Of a stretch of 64,000 bases of DNA, positions 1 to 8,593 are shown piece after piece. The notes under the pieces are model-generated. The model saw nothing but the letters and a program-made list of their open reading frames with translations. It made no database searches and was not told the origin of the DNA. Source of the DNA: Caulobacter sp048541825 (lineage in GTDB: Bacteria; Pseudomonadota; Alphaproteobacteria; Caulobacterales; Caulobacteraceae); the NCBI RefSeq assembly GCF_048541825.1, contig NZ_CP183332.1:1116001-1180000 (forward strand). The letters run 5' to 3'. Position numbers and translations under genes: made by a program. Position 1 is the first letter of the stretch. Each line of letters starts with the position of its first letter.

Positions 1-347
1 CCGTGCGAGCTGATATAGACCAGGCAGCCGGCCTTGGCGCTCAGGGCGCTCTTTTTGAGGCTGGCGTGGATGGCGCGGGCGTCAGAAGGACCTGGTGCGA
101 TGGCGGGATAGCGGTTGGGGCGCGTCGAGAACTGTGTCACCGCGCCGGGATCAAAGCCCATGTCGACCAGGGTCAGGGCCACGTCGCGCCGGGCATTGTC
201 GAAGGCCTCGGTGGACCCGCCGGAATGAGCGCGCCAGTCGCCGGCCACGACCACGGCCGACCAGCGGGAGAACGGGGCCTCGGCCCGGGCGAACGAGGTC
301 AGGCTGAGCAGAAGGACGCCGACCAGAATGCCCGCCGCGCTCCGCAT
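1..347 (-). CDS. Peptidase C13-like (legumain/caspase fold) secreted protein, partial
   Basis: The gene is cut by the left edge of the window. 115 complete codons are visible from an ATG at 345-347. Residues 1-22 form a signal peptide (hydrophobic stretch ending ARA before Glu), so the product should be periplasmic. The visible part ends in VYISSHG, a strand followed by His-Gly as in clan CD cysteine peptidases, where that His is catalytic; the catalytic Cys would lie outside the window. The family call (bacterial peptidase C13) rests on this motif and on overall resemblance, without a search. The gene begins 9 nt after the thioesterase stop and so is probably third in an sspB-thioesterase-peptidase transcript. 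Confidence 0.6.
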   Translation of the reverse strand, partial: MRSAAGILVGVLLLSLTSFARAEAPFSRWSAVVVAGDWRAHSGGSTEAFDNARRDVALTLVDMGFDPGAVTQFSTRPNRYPAIAPGPSDARAIHASLKKSALSAKAGCLVYISSH

Positions 348-356
348 CGCTGACCC

Positions 357-827
357 CTATTTCTTGAACCGGGCGAACGGTGTCGGGATGGCCGTGCCGG
401 ACGCCTTGGCCAGCAGCCGACCCTCGCCGTCATAGAGCTCGCCCTCGGTGAAACAGACGGTCTTGCCCCATTTGACCACGCGCCCCACGCCGCGCAGCGC
501 GCCAGGGAAGGCGGGACGCAGGAAGCTGGTCTTCATCTCCAGCGTCGGCACCACATGGGTCATGCCCGAACTGATCATGCCGGCCACCGACATGCACTCG
601 TCCAGCATGGCGCAGACATAGCCGCCCTGGATCTGCCCCATCGGGTTGCACAACAGGTCGGCGCGGGCCTCGAACCCGACCTCGACCTCGCGGTCGGTCT
701 GGCGCACGGCCAGCAGCTGAAAGCCCAGCGTGCGTGAGCCCGAGGGCGCGTTCTTGGACGCGCGAAAGCGCTCGAGGATCGCCTCGTCGGTCAGAACCTG
801 GGGTTCGTCCGCCGCGACGTCGCTCAC
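357..827 (-). CDS. PaaI-family hotdog-fold thioesterase
   Basis: A 156-residue single hotdog domain, a normal length for the family. It has the pattern NPMGQIQGG followed by a helix containing LDE (residues about 61-80), which matches the PaaI/YbgC-like acyl-CoA thioesterase active-site region, where Asn and an acidic residue from the helix act together. No signal peptide is present, so it is cytoplasmic. The acyl-CoA substrate cannot be told from the sequence. It starts 3 nt after the sspB stop and is followed 9 nt later by the C13-like gene, which implies a shared transcript. A second PaaI-type gene lies at 27152-27604. Confidence 0.82.
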   Translation of the reverse strand: MSDVAADEPQVLTDEAILERFRASKNAPSGSRTLGFQLLAVRQTDREVEVGFEARADLLCNPMGQIQGGYVCAMLDECMSVAGMISSGMTHVVPTLEMKTSFLRPAFPGALRGVGRVVKWGKTVCFTEGELYDGEGRLLAKASGTAIPTPFARFKK

Positions 828-830
828 CCG

Positions 831-1313
831 CTACTTCTTCCGGAACTGGTCGAGGGAGATGATCTTGGGCGCGTCATCGCCGCCGCCTTCGGTGGGGGCG
901 TCCGGCTCCGGCTCGACAGTGGGTTCCGGCGGAACCACCTCGGGGGCCTCGAACTGCAGGGCGAACTGCACCGACGGATCGTAGAAGCGGGTCACGGCCG
1001 CATAGGGCACCGACAGGCGCTTGGGCTGACCGCCGAACTTCAGGGTGACCGAGAAGAAGGTCTCGCCTGGCGCCAGGTCCCAATACTGGTGCTGCAGGAT
1101 GATGGTCATCTCGTCAGGATACTTGCCCAGCAGGTCCTGCGGACCCGACACGCCGGCCGCCTGGGTCTTGAAGGTGATGTACAGGTGATGCGGTTCGGGC
1201 AGGCCGCCAGGAGCCGCCGCCTTCCTCAGGGCCGCCTTCACGACGCCGCGCAGGGCGTCCTGGGCCATGGCCTCGTATTGCATAAGGTCTTCAGGCGGGT
1301 TGGTAGGGGCCAT
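831..1313 (-). CDS. sspB: ClpXP adaptor SspB, alphaproteobacterial type
   Basis: A 160-residue protein closely resembling the alphaproteobacterial SspB that delivers ssrA-tagged proteins to ClpXP. Residues about 5-115 form the compact substrate-binding domain (motifs EPHHLYITFKT and YPDEMTIILQHQYWDL). An acidic, proline-rich linker follows (about 118-148). The C-terminus ISLDQFRKK is the short tail that docks on the ClpX zinc-binding domain. The start at 1313 gives MAPTNPPEDLMQYEAMAQD; an internal Met at residue 11 is possible but would trim conserved sequence. Its partner ssrA lies close by, separated only by a repeat array: the adaptor and the source of the tag it recognises are neighbours. 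Confidence 0.92.
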   Translation of the reverse strand: MAPTNPPEDLMQYEAMAQDALRGVVKAALRKAAAPGGLPEPHHLYITFKTQAAGVSGPQDLLGKYPDEMTIILQHQYWDLAPGETFFSVTLKFGGQPKRLSVPYAAVTRFYDPSVQFALQFEAPEVVPPEPTVEPEPDAPTEGGGDDAPKIISLDQFRKK

Positions 1314-1449
1314 TGCGGTCCGTCAAGAAACTGGGGAACTAATACAGAGTCCCAGCCTAGCGCGTCACGACCTCGCGGCAAAGGTGCGGGAACCCTTTGA
1401 GGGACCACAAATTTCAAGGATGGTTAAGCAGCGCGTTTCTGTCGCGCCT
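1314..1449. other. Intergenic spacer upstream of sspB
   Basis: There is no gene between the sspB start and the hairpin repeats; with those repeats the gene-free stretch reaches the tmRNA at about 1650. I see no convincing promoter hexamers here, although the sspB promoter must lie in it. Short reading frames in this stretch run into the repeats and have no ribosome binding site. Confidence 0.5.
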
Positions 1450-1643
1450 CCACTTCTGGAAAGTGGAGGGATTCTGTTGGCAGGCTCCAGCATTCCTTCT
1501 CGAAAAGAGAGGAGGGAGCCTCGGCTGCCACTTTTGGAAAGTGGAGGGATTCTGTTGGCAGGCTCCCCCATTCCTTCTCGAAAGAGAGGAGGGAGCCTCG
1601 GCTACCACTTTTTGAAAGTGGAGGGATTCTGTTGGCAGGCTCC
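1450..1643. repeat. Three tandem ~77 bp hairpin repeats
   Basis: Units begin at 1450, 1528 and 1605 (periods 78 and 77); the third is cut at about 1643. Each unit starts with a perfect 7-bp hairpin, CCACTTT-tgg-AAAGTGG in unit 2. A constant AGGGATTCTGTTGGC follows. Next comes a larger imperfect palindrome between AGGCTCCC and GGGAGCCT, with an inner CCTTCTC/GAGAGG arm. The units differ by only a few bases, several of them in the hairpin loops. All frames across the array are short and lack start signals, so it is taken as non-coding. The third unit abuts the 3' side of ssrA. Confidence 0.85.
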
Positions 1644-1649
1644 CTCCGG

Positions 1650-1943
1650 GCCCCGCCTAAGGATCTGAACCCCTAGGACTTAAGGCGCGAATTCACTAGC
1701 ACCGCATTACGCGGCGATAGCGAACTCTTCAGCGAAGTTATCGTTCGCAGTTAGTTTAGCGGCCCGATACGGTGAGCCACGCCGAGAGAAAGCATTACAC
1801 CTTTACACGTCTGTCGATGCTGATCGGCCCCATGCAGTCCCGTGATAACTCGGGAGAGATTGGTGGAGCCGCCGGGAATCGCACCCGGGTCCAGTCCGCT
1901 TATTACGTGCGCGTTTATCCCCATAGTCCGGCCGAGACCGGAC
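1650..1943 (-). ncRNA. ssrA: Circularly permuted tmRNA (ssrA), two-piece type
   Basis: On the minus strand the acceptor piece comes first. It has a hairpin GTCCGG/CCGGAC at 1926-1943, a T-arm (CCGGG, 7-nt loop, CCCGG) and the 3' acceptor strand CGGCTCCACCA ending at 1861. A 29-nt intervening segment (1832-1860) follows. The coding piece then begins with GGGGCCG at 1831, which pairs with CGGCTCC of the acceptor. An ACGTGT/GCACGT helix joins the two pieces. The tag frame is at 1707-1748. It lies in the 5' arm and loop of a 17-bp helix (GAGTTCGCTATCGCCGC with GCGGTGCTAGTGAATTC) ending at 1689. Pseudoknot-like CGCCT/AGGCG pairing reaches about 1654, so the outer ends are approximate. Precursor processing into two RNAs is known for alphaproteobacteria. 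Confidence 0.93.
1707..1748 (-). other. ssrA: tmRNA tag reading frame ANDNFAEEFAIAA
   Basis: The resume codon is GCG at 1746-1748, followed by AAC GAT AAC TTC GCT GAA GAG TTC GCT ATC GCC GCG and a TAA stop. With the Ala carried by the tmRNA, the tag on stalled proteins is AANDNFAEEFAIAA. The terminal Ala-Ala is the ClpX signal, and the first half is the part SspB-type adaptors recognise. Confidence 0.95.
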
Positions 1944-1949
1944 AATCTC

Positions 1950-1955
1950 AATATA
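1950..1955 (-). promoter_or_regulatory. Possible -10 box of ssrA
   Basis: TATATT on the minus strand lies 6 nt before the first hairpin of the acceptor piece, the right distance for initiation at about 1943. The matching -35 (TTCCAT, 17 nt further up) is poor, so this is a weak call. Confidence 0.3.
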
Positions 1956-2117
1956 GGGGGTTCGCGCCCGGGATGGAAGGCTCGTCGGGTTGTTCTTCGC
2001 CGATGCCGGGTCGGTTGCGGGCATGGTCCCCGAAGCCAAGGTAAAATGGCCGGCATTCCAAGAGACGATGAAATCCTGCATGGTCCTGTTCAACACAACG
2101 ATATGGGAGGAGTCGAA

Positions 2118-2780
2118 ATGTCAAAAATTGTTGCCGAGTTCATCGGTACTTTCACCCTGGTTCTCTTTGGATGCGGCGCGGCTGTACTGGGCGGAGACCA
2201 TGTCGGTCAGCTGGGTATCGCCCTGGCCTTCGGTTTCGCGATCATCGCCCTGGCCTATGGCATCGGTCCGGTGTCGGGCTGCCACGTCAATCCGGCCGTC
2301 AGCCTGGCGGCCTTCGTCGCCGGCCGCATGAGCCTGATGGAGATGCTGCGCTACTGGGTCGCCCAGTTCGCGGGCGGGGCGGCGGGCGCCGCCGTCCTGT
2401 GCTTCATCGCCGGTGGCGTCGCCAAGGGGTTGGGCCAGAACGGCTGGGGTCCGGGCTATCTGGGCGAATATTCGCTGCAGGCGGCCTTCATCTTCGAGGC
2501 GGTGATGACCGCCATCTTCGTGATCGTCATCCTGGGCGCGACGGGCGCTGGCGCCGCGCCGGGCTTCGCCGGCCTGGGCATCGGCATCGCCCTGGCAGTG
2601 ATCCACATCGTCGGCATCCAGATCACGGGCGTGTCGGTCAATCCGGCTCGTAGCTTCGGACCGGCAGTGCTGGTCGGCGGCCAGGCTCTGGCTCAGCTGT
2701 GGCTGTTCTTCGTGGCCCCGGCGATCGGGGCGGTGTTGGGCGCGTTGCTCTACCGCTTCAACGTCCTGAAGGTGGGGTGA
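2118..2780 (+). CDS. aqpZ: Aquaporin Z, water channel
   Basis: A 220-residue MIP-family channel with six membrane spans and two half-helices. The NPA motifs are N58-P59-A60 (in GCHVNPAVS) and N175-P176-A177, followed by R178 of the selectivity filter. H163 and a Phe in helix 2 complete a narrow, water-type filter rather than a glycerol type. The start is ATG 2118, preceded by GGGAGG at 2105-2110; the frame stays open back into ssrA, but that part is not coding. It passively moves water across the inner membrane. The last 23 bases overlap the end of the convergent gene 2758-3654. Confidence 0.93.
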   Translation: MSKIVAEFIGTFTLVLFGCGAAVLGGDHVGQLGIALAFGFAIIALAYGIGPVSGCHVNPAVSLAAFVAGRMSLMEMLRYWVAQFAGGAAGAAVLCFIAGGVAKGLGQNGWGPGYLGEYSLQAAFIFEAVMTAIFVIVILGATGAGAAPGFAGLGIGIALAVIHIVGIQITGVSVNPARSFGPAVLVGGQALAQLWLFFVAPAIGAVLGALLYRFNVLKVG

Positions 2781-3654
2781 TGGGCTGGGGCGTCGGCGGG
2801 ATCGCCGCCGGCGCCTCGTCCTCCGGCTCGTCCTCGGGCGGCAGCGGCACGGCCGGCGGCTGTGGCCGGGCGTTGGCGGCGGGTTTCAGCTGGCCGCCCG
2901 AGGCGATCAACTGGTCGTAGGCCGTTTGCTGCCGCGAGACATCGGCGCCCCGCGGGAATACCGCATCGAAGCGGGCGTCCCGTCCCACAGCCGCATTGAG
3001 GGCCAGACCCTGGGCGCGGGCGATGGAGCCCACCTCGGCGTCGTCGCAGGCGCGTCGCAGATGTCGGGCCTGACCGGCGACCAGGAGGGTGATGTCCCAA
3101 GCCACGCCGTCCAGGCACACGGGCGACACCGATCCGTCGCCATAGTCGACCGTCACGTCGCGGGGCTGACTCCACATCGCATCGCCGCTCAGGGCCTTCA
3201 GTGCGGGAATCTGTTCGGAGGGGAGCTCTGCATTGATATCGACCCGGCGGTCGATCTCCGGCGTGCAGCAGCCCAGACCCGCACGCGCCTGCACGAAGGC
3301 GCGGCCGTCGCGGCGGGTGGTGACGCGGATTACCGCCTGGCGCACGCCGCGCGAGGGACGCGCCCAGACCTCCAGTATCATCTCGCCGGGTCGCACCAGC
3401 TGGTTCTGAAGCGGCTGCAGGCCCCATAGCCGATAGAGCAGGGGCTCGGCGCCATTGGCGATGGGGATCGGCTCCTCCCGTCGTCCGAGACGGCGGCCAT
3501 ACAGCGGATCGACGTCGGAAGACGGGCGAGACGTTTCGGGCGACCACCAGACGGCTGGATCGAGCGTCGGCATCGGCAAGTTTGGATCGAGCGGGGGTGA
3601 GGACTGCTGGGCGGCGGCGAGGGCCAGCCCCGCGATCATACCGGTCAGGCTCAT
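2758..3654 (-). CDS. Secreted hypothetical protein, proline-rich C-terminus
   Basis: A 298-residue protein with a short hydrophobic N-terminus (MSLTGMIAGLALAAAQQ) that looks like a signal peptide cut near residue 15. The middle has paired cysteines (GLGCCTPE about 126-132, one in SPVCLDG, one in RRACDD) that could form disulphides in the periplasm. The last ~45 residues are rich in Pro, Ala and Glu. I do not recognise a family. A longer frame in another phase covers the same bases, but only this one has a signal peptide and balanced composition. It overlaps the aqpZ end by 23 bases and lies 12 nt downstream of the ilvH start-side neighbour region, being transcribed away from it on the same strand after ilvH. 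Confidence 0.65.
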   Translation of the reverse strand: MSLTGMIAGLALAAAQQSSPPLDPNLPMPTLDPAVWWSPETSRPSSDVDPLYGRRLGRREEPIPIANGAEPLLYRLWGLQPLQNQLVRPGEMILEVWARPSRGVRQAVIRVTTRRDGRAFVQARAGLGCCTPEIDRRVDINAELPSEQIPALKALSGDAMWSQPRDVTVDYGDGSVSPVCLDGVAWDITLLVAGQARHLRRACDDAEVGSIARAQGLALNAAVGRDARFDAVFPRGADVSRQQTAYDQLIASGGQLKPAANARPQPPAVPLPPEDEPEDEAPAAIPPTPQPITPPSGR

Positions 3655-3666
3655 CGCCGCACTCCA

Positions 3667-4221
3667 CTACATGCCTTCGAAGCCCCGCTCGATGGAAAGC
3701 ACCCCGGTGCGGGAAAGTTCCACCAGGCCCAGCGGACGCATCAGGTCCAGGAACTTGTCGATCTTGGACGGGGCGCCCGAGATCTCGAACACGAAGCTCT
3801 CCAGGGTGGTGTCCACCGGCTTGGCGCGGAAGATGTCGGCGATGCGCAAGGCCTCGACCCGGTCGGCGCCCGAGCCGCGCACCTTGACCAGGGCCAGCTC
3901 GCGCTCGACGCCATTGGGATCGCGGGTCACGTCGTGGACGCGGCGGACATTGACCACCTTGTGAAGCTGGGCTTCGATCTGGTCCAGGGTGTGGCGCGTG
4001 CCGCGGGTGACCACGGTGATGCGGCTGGTGTGGGCCTTGCGGTCAGTCTCGGCGACCGTCAGGCTTTCGATATTGTAGCCGCGCGCGGCGAACAGTCCGA
4101 CCACGCGGTGCAGCACGCCCGGCTCGTTATCGACCAGCAGGGCGAAGGTCGCCGTCTGCTCGGCCTGGGCGGCAGTGGGCATGTCGTAGGCGGATCCGGA
4201 GGCGGCGGGAGCGTTGGGCAT
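3667..4221 (-). CDS. ilvH: Acetolactate synthase regulatory (small) subunit
   Basis: A 184-residue subunit that binds valine and modulates IlvB in branched-chain amino acid synthesis. An N-terminal ACT domain (about residues 25-100) carries the motif LLVDNEPGVLHRVVGLFAAR and then GYNIESLTV. The C-terminal domain (about 105-184) contains LRIADIFRAKPVD. ATG 4221 is chosen because it leaves a short alphaproteobacterial N-terminal extension before the ACT domain; the open frame upstream lies inside ilvB. It starts 44 nt after the ilvB stop and is surely co-transcribed with it. Confidence 0.95.
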   Translation of the reverse strand: MPNAPAASGSAYDMPTAAQAEQTATFALLVDNEPGVLHRVVGLFAARGYNIESLTVAETDRKAHTSRITVVTRGTRHTLDQIEAQLHKVVNVRRVHDVTRDPNGVERELALVKVRGSGADRVEALRIADIFRAKPVDTTLESFVFEISGAPSKIDKFLDLMRPLGLVELSRTGVLSIERGFEGM

Positions 4222-4265
4222 GGGATCGTTTCTAAGCAAAGAGGAACCGAAGGGCGAGAGGCGGC

Positions 4266-6071
<1,806 letters not shown>

Positions 6072-6128
6072 GGCAAAGGTCCGAAAGGGGGTGGCGGTCT
6101 GTAGGGGATGCAGGGAAGGGAGAGGTTG

Positions 6129-6156
6129 AAAAGAAAAAAGGCCCCGAAGGACCTTT
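6129..6156 (-). terminator. Attenuator terminator in ilvB leader
   Basis: On the minus strand, AAAGGTCC-TTCG-GGGCCTTT (6137-6156) is followed by TTTTTTCTTTT, a strong intrinsic terminator 66 nt before the ilvB ATG. The sequence CTTCGGGG (6142-6149), loop plus 3' arm, can instead pair over 8 bp with CCTCGAAG (6183-6190), just after the leader peptide stop. That pairing would break the terminator. A small GTGAC/GTCAC hairpin around the same CCTCGAAG could protect the terminator form. Confidence 0.88.
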
Positions 6157-6190
6157 GCGCGCGCGACTGAACTACGACGTGACTTCGAGG

Positions 6191-6226
6191 TCACATCGCG
6201 GACAGCCGCTCCATAAGTACGATCAT
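6191..6226 (-). CDS. ilvB leader peptide MIVLMERLSAM
   Basis: An 11-codon frame starting ATG ATC GTA CTT: Ile, Val and Leu, the three products of the pathway, are codons 2-4, and a second Leu follows at codon 8. GTA and CTT are rare codons in this GC-rich genome, which sharpens stalling when the charged tRNAs are short. The TGA is immediately followed by the antiterminator strand. It is too short for routine gene callers. I see no strong ribosome binding site (GGAG lies 20 nt up), so initiation may be weak or the message nearly leaderless. Confidence 0.82.
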   Translation of the reverse strand: MIVLMERLSAM

Positions 6227-6320
6227 GGTTTTGCGCACGAGTCTTGCTCCAAAGCTACGGAAAGGGTGATGCCATGCGCCAAAGGGGGCGTCAAGGCGGG
6301 TTTGAAGGCATGGATGTGCC

Positions 6321-6821
6321 TTATTGTCCCAATTCACCGTCCAGAGTGTCGAGCAGAAGCTGTAGCGCCGCGACGGCGAAGGCCTGCATGTTGGCGGGAC
6401 GGTCATTGACGCCGGTTTCCAGGGTGGCGCTGACCGACACCTCTTCGCTGACCACGGCTGTGCAGGTATGGCCGGGAAGGTCGCCATAGCGGTTGCCGTC
6501 TGGCCCGGCGGCGCCGGTTTCCGACAGGCCCCAGGTCGCCTTCAGGTTCTTGCGCGCCACCCGGGCCAGCATCACGGCATAGGGCTCGCTGGCTGAACGC
6601 AGGCCGTCCATGGCCTTTTGCGGGATATCCATCAGGGTCAGCCGGGCCCGGGCCGTATAGACGACTGCCCCGCCGACATAGAATTTCGAAGCGCCCGGCA
6701 CGGCCAGCAGGGCCGCCGAGATCAGGCCGCCTGAAGAGGACTCGGCGATTGCGAGGGTCTCGCCGCGCGCGGTCAGGCGTTCTGCGACGCGTTCAGCGAG
6801 GGCGTTGAGGTCGGACATCAT
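6321..6821 (-). CDS. CinA-family nicotinamide-nucleotide amidase (PncC type)
   Basis: A 166-residue CinA C-terminal domain alone, without the N-terminal pyrophosphatase-like part of full CinA, as in Escherichia coli PncC. The family deamidates NMN to nicotinate mononucleotide in pyridine nucleotide recycling. Typical segments are TLAIAESSSGGLISAALLAVPGASKF (active-site Ser and phosphate-binding region, about 22-47), VVYTARAR and SETGAAGPDGNRYGDLPG. The start is MMSDLN, with either Met possible. The gene lies 28 nt after miaA on the same strand and upstream of the ilvB leader, which has its own control. Confidence 0.85.
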   Translation of the reverse strand: MMSDLNALAERVAERLTARGETLAIAESSSGGLISAALLAVPGASKFYVGGAVVYTARARLTLMDIPQKAMDGLRSASEPYAVMLARVARKNLKATWGLSETGAAGPDGNRYGDLPGHTCTAVVSEEVSVSATLETGVNDRPANMQAFAVAALQLLLDTLDGELGQ

Positions 6822-6849
6822 GGTTTCCTTGTGAACGGACGAAAGCGGA

Positions 6850-7731
6850 TCAAACCCGCTCCCAATCCGGCGTCTGGTTCCTGAACCAGGTCAGCTGACG
6901 CTTGGCGTAGCGGCGGGTTTCCTGGCGGGCGGCGTCGAGGGCCTGGTCCAGGGTGGTCTCGCCGCGCAGGTGGGCCGCCAGTTCGCGATAGCCCAGGGCC
7001 TTGAGGGCGGGCAGGGCGGGGCTGAGGCCGCGCGCCGCCATGGCCGCAACCTCCTCCAGCGCCCCGTTCTGAACCATGGCGCCAAGGCGGGCGTCACAGC
7101 GGGCATAGAGGTCGGCGCGTGGCGGATCCAGGACCAGACCCTTCCAGCTGCCCGGCGCCAGCGAGGGGCGGGTATCGTTCTGCCAGGCGGTCAGGGACCG
7201 GCCGGTGGCGATGGCGACGGCGTGGGCGCGCAACAGGCGCTGGCGGTCGCCGATCTCGATGCGAGCGGCGGCCTCGGGATCGAGCTTGGCGAGGTCTTCG
7301 CGAAATTCATGTTCGCCCTGGGCAGCATAGAGCAGGCCGGAAATCTCGCGCTGGGTCTCCGACACCGCCGGCACGTCGGCCAGGCCATGGGTCAGGGCGC
7401 GAAAATAGAGGCCTGTGCCGCCGACCACGACGACCGGCTTGCCGCGATGGTCGATGTCGCGCAGGGCGACCATGGCCGCTTCCAGCCATTTGCCGACCGA
7501 CCAGGTTTCAGCGGCGTCAACCGTGCCGAACAGGTGATGCGGGACAGCCGCCATTTCGTCAGGCGAGGGACCGGCGGTCAGGACGCGCAGATCGGCATAG
7601 ATCTGCATGGAGTCGGCATTGACGATCTCGCCGCCGATTTCCTGGGCCAGACGCAGGGCGTAGGCCGACTTGCCGCTTGCGGTCGGGCCGGCGATCAGCC
7701 AGATGCGAGGCGCAATGTCCAAGCTCTCCAT
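6850..7731 (-). CDS. miaA: tRNA dimethylallyltransferase
   Basis: A 293-residue enzyme that adds the dimethylallyl group to A37 of tRNAs reading UNN codons. The P-loop GPTASGKS is near residues 13-20. NADSMQIY holds the catalytic Asp and substrate contacts, and VVVGGTGLYFRAL is typical. The C-terminal helix region YAKRQLTWFRNQ binds the anticodon stem. ATG 7731 is preferred; a GTG at 7749 would add six residues with no family support. The start lies inside the beginning of the divergent serB gene, a 17-bp head-to-head overlap. Confidence 0.94.
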   Translation of the reverse strand: MESLDIAPRIWLIAGPTASGKSAYALRLAQEIGGEIVNADSMQIYADLRVLTAGPSPDEMAAVPHHLFGTVDAAETWSVGKWLEAAMVALRDIDHRGKPVVVVGGTGLYFRALTHGLADVPAVSETQREISGLLYAAQGEHEFREDLAKLDPEAAARIEIGDRQRLLRAHAVAIATGRSLTAWQNDTRPSLAPGSWKGLVLDPPRADLYARCDARLGAMVQNGALEEVAAMAARGLSPALPALKALGYRELAAHLRGETTLDQALDAARQETRRYAKRQLTWFRNQTPDWERV

Positions 7732-8593
7732 GATCCCGACTGTCCTCACCGTGGTGGGCGCTGATCCCGCCGCCTACGCTCAAGCCGTGTCGCGCGTCGA
7801 GGCGGCGCTGTCCAGCCGTCCTGCGCCTCTGGGACCTTTGGCCGCCGACTTCTTCCTTGATGGCGACGCCGTCGCGCCGCTGAAGGCGCTGCTCGCCGAC
7901 CTGCCGATCGATTTCGCGATCCAGCCGGTCGAGAACCGCAGGAAGCGCCTGCTGATCGCCGACATGGACTCGACCATCATCAACGTCGAGTGCCTGGACG
8001 AGCTGGCCGACTTCGCCGGCGTAAAGGCCCAGGTCTCGGAGATCACCGAACGGGCCATGCGCGGCGAGCTGGCCTTCGAGGGGGCCCTGCGCGAGCGGGT
8101 CGGCATGCTGACCGGCCTGTCGGTCGACGCCCTTCAGTCCTGCTACGACGATCGCGTGCGGCTCAATCCCGGGGCCGAGACCCTGGTCAGGACCATGGTC
8201 GCCCACGGCGCGCGCTGCGCCCTGGTGTCGGGCGGCTTCACCTTCTTCACCACACGGGTCGCCGAGGCGGCGGGCTTTCATCTGAACCGGGCAAACACCC
8301 TGATCGAAGCGGACGGCAAGCTGACCGGCCAGGTGGGCGAGCCGATCCTGGGCAAGGAGGCCAAGCTGGCCGCCCTGATCGAGGAGACCACGGCACTAGG
8401 TCTGACTCCCGCCGACGCCCTGGCCGTCGGCGACGGGGCCAATGACCTGGCGATGATTGAGGCCGCCGGCCTTGGGGTCGCCTATCGCGCCAAGCCCATT
8501 GTCGCGGCCCAGGCCCACGCCAAGGTCGATCACGCCGACCTCACCGCCTTGCTCTACTTTCAGGGCTACAAGACTTCGGAGTTCGCCGCATGA
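7715..8593 (+). CDS. serB: Phosphoserine phosphatase
   Basis: A 292-residue HAD phosphatase that performs the last step of serine synthesis. Residues about 1-75 form an N-terminal ACT-like domain. The catalytic motif I is D83-M-D85-S-T, with D83 the nucleophile. ECLDELADFAG is the substrate cap. Motif II lies in ALVSGGFTFF and motif III/IV in AVGDGANDLAMIEAAGLG. ATG 7715 (MSKLSMIPTV) is chosen over ATG 7730 and over an upstream Met at 7670 that lies within miaA. The stop overlaps the next gene by ATGA, so the two are translationally coupled. Confidence 0.93.
   Translation: MSKLSMIPTVLTVVGADPAAYAQAVSRVEAALSSRPAPLGPLAADFFLDGDAVAPLKALLADLPIDFAIQPVENRRKRLLIADMDSTIINVECLDELADFAGVKAQVSEITERAMRGELAFEGALRERVGMLTGLSVDALQSCYDDRVRLNPGAETLVRTMVAHGARCALVSGGFTFFTTRVAEAAGFHLNRANTLIEADGKLTGQVGEPILGKEAKLAALIEETTALGLTPADALAVGDGANDLAMIEAAGLGVAYRAKPIVAAQAHAKVDHADLTALLYFQGYKTSEFAA

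Noticed and set aside
1450..1643. Possible CRISPR array
   Set aside because: Only three units, whole-unit identity with no unique spacers, unit length ~77 bp and no cas genes nearby.
1365..1668. Short repetitive peptides (GGILLAGS, EPANRIPPL) in several frames across the hairpin repeats
   Set aside because: They come from the DNA repeats themselves, have no ribosome binding sites, and all six frames look equally open.
1842..2117. N-terminal extension of the aqpZ frame
   Set aside because: It would run through the tmRNA acceptor piece; the ATG at 2118 has a good RBS and gives the normal aquaporin start.
6251..6294. TTGACG as -35 for the ilvB leader promoter
   Set aside because: No matching -10 at 16-18 bp and only a poor fit to the Caulobacter -10 pattern, so not listed as a promoter.
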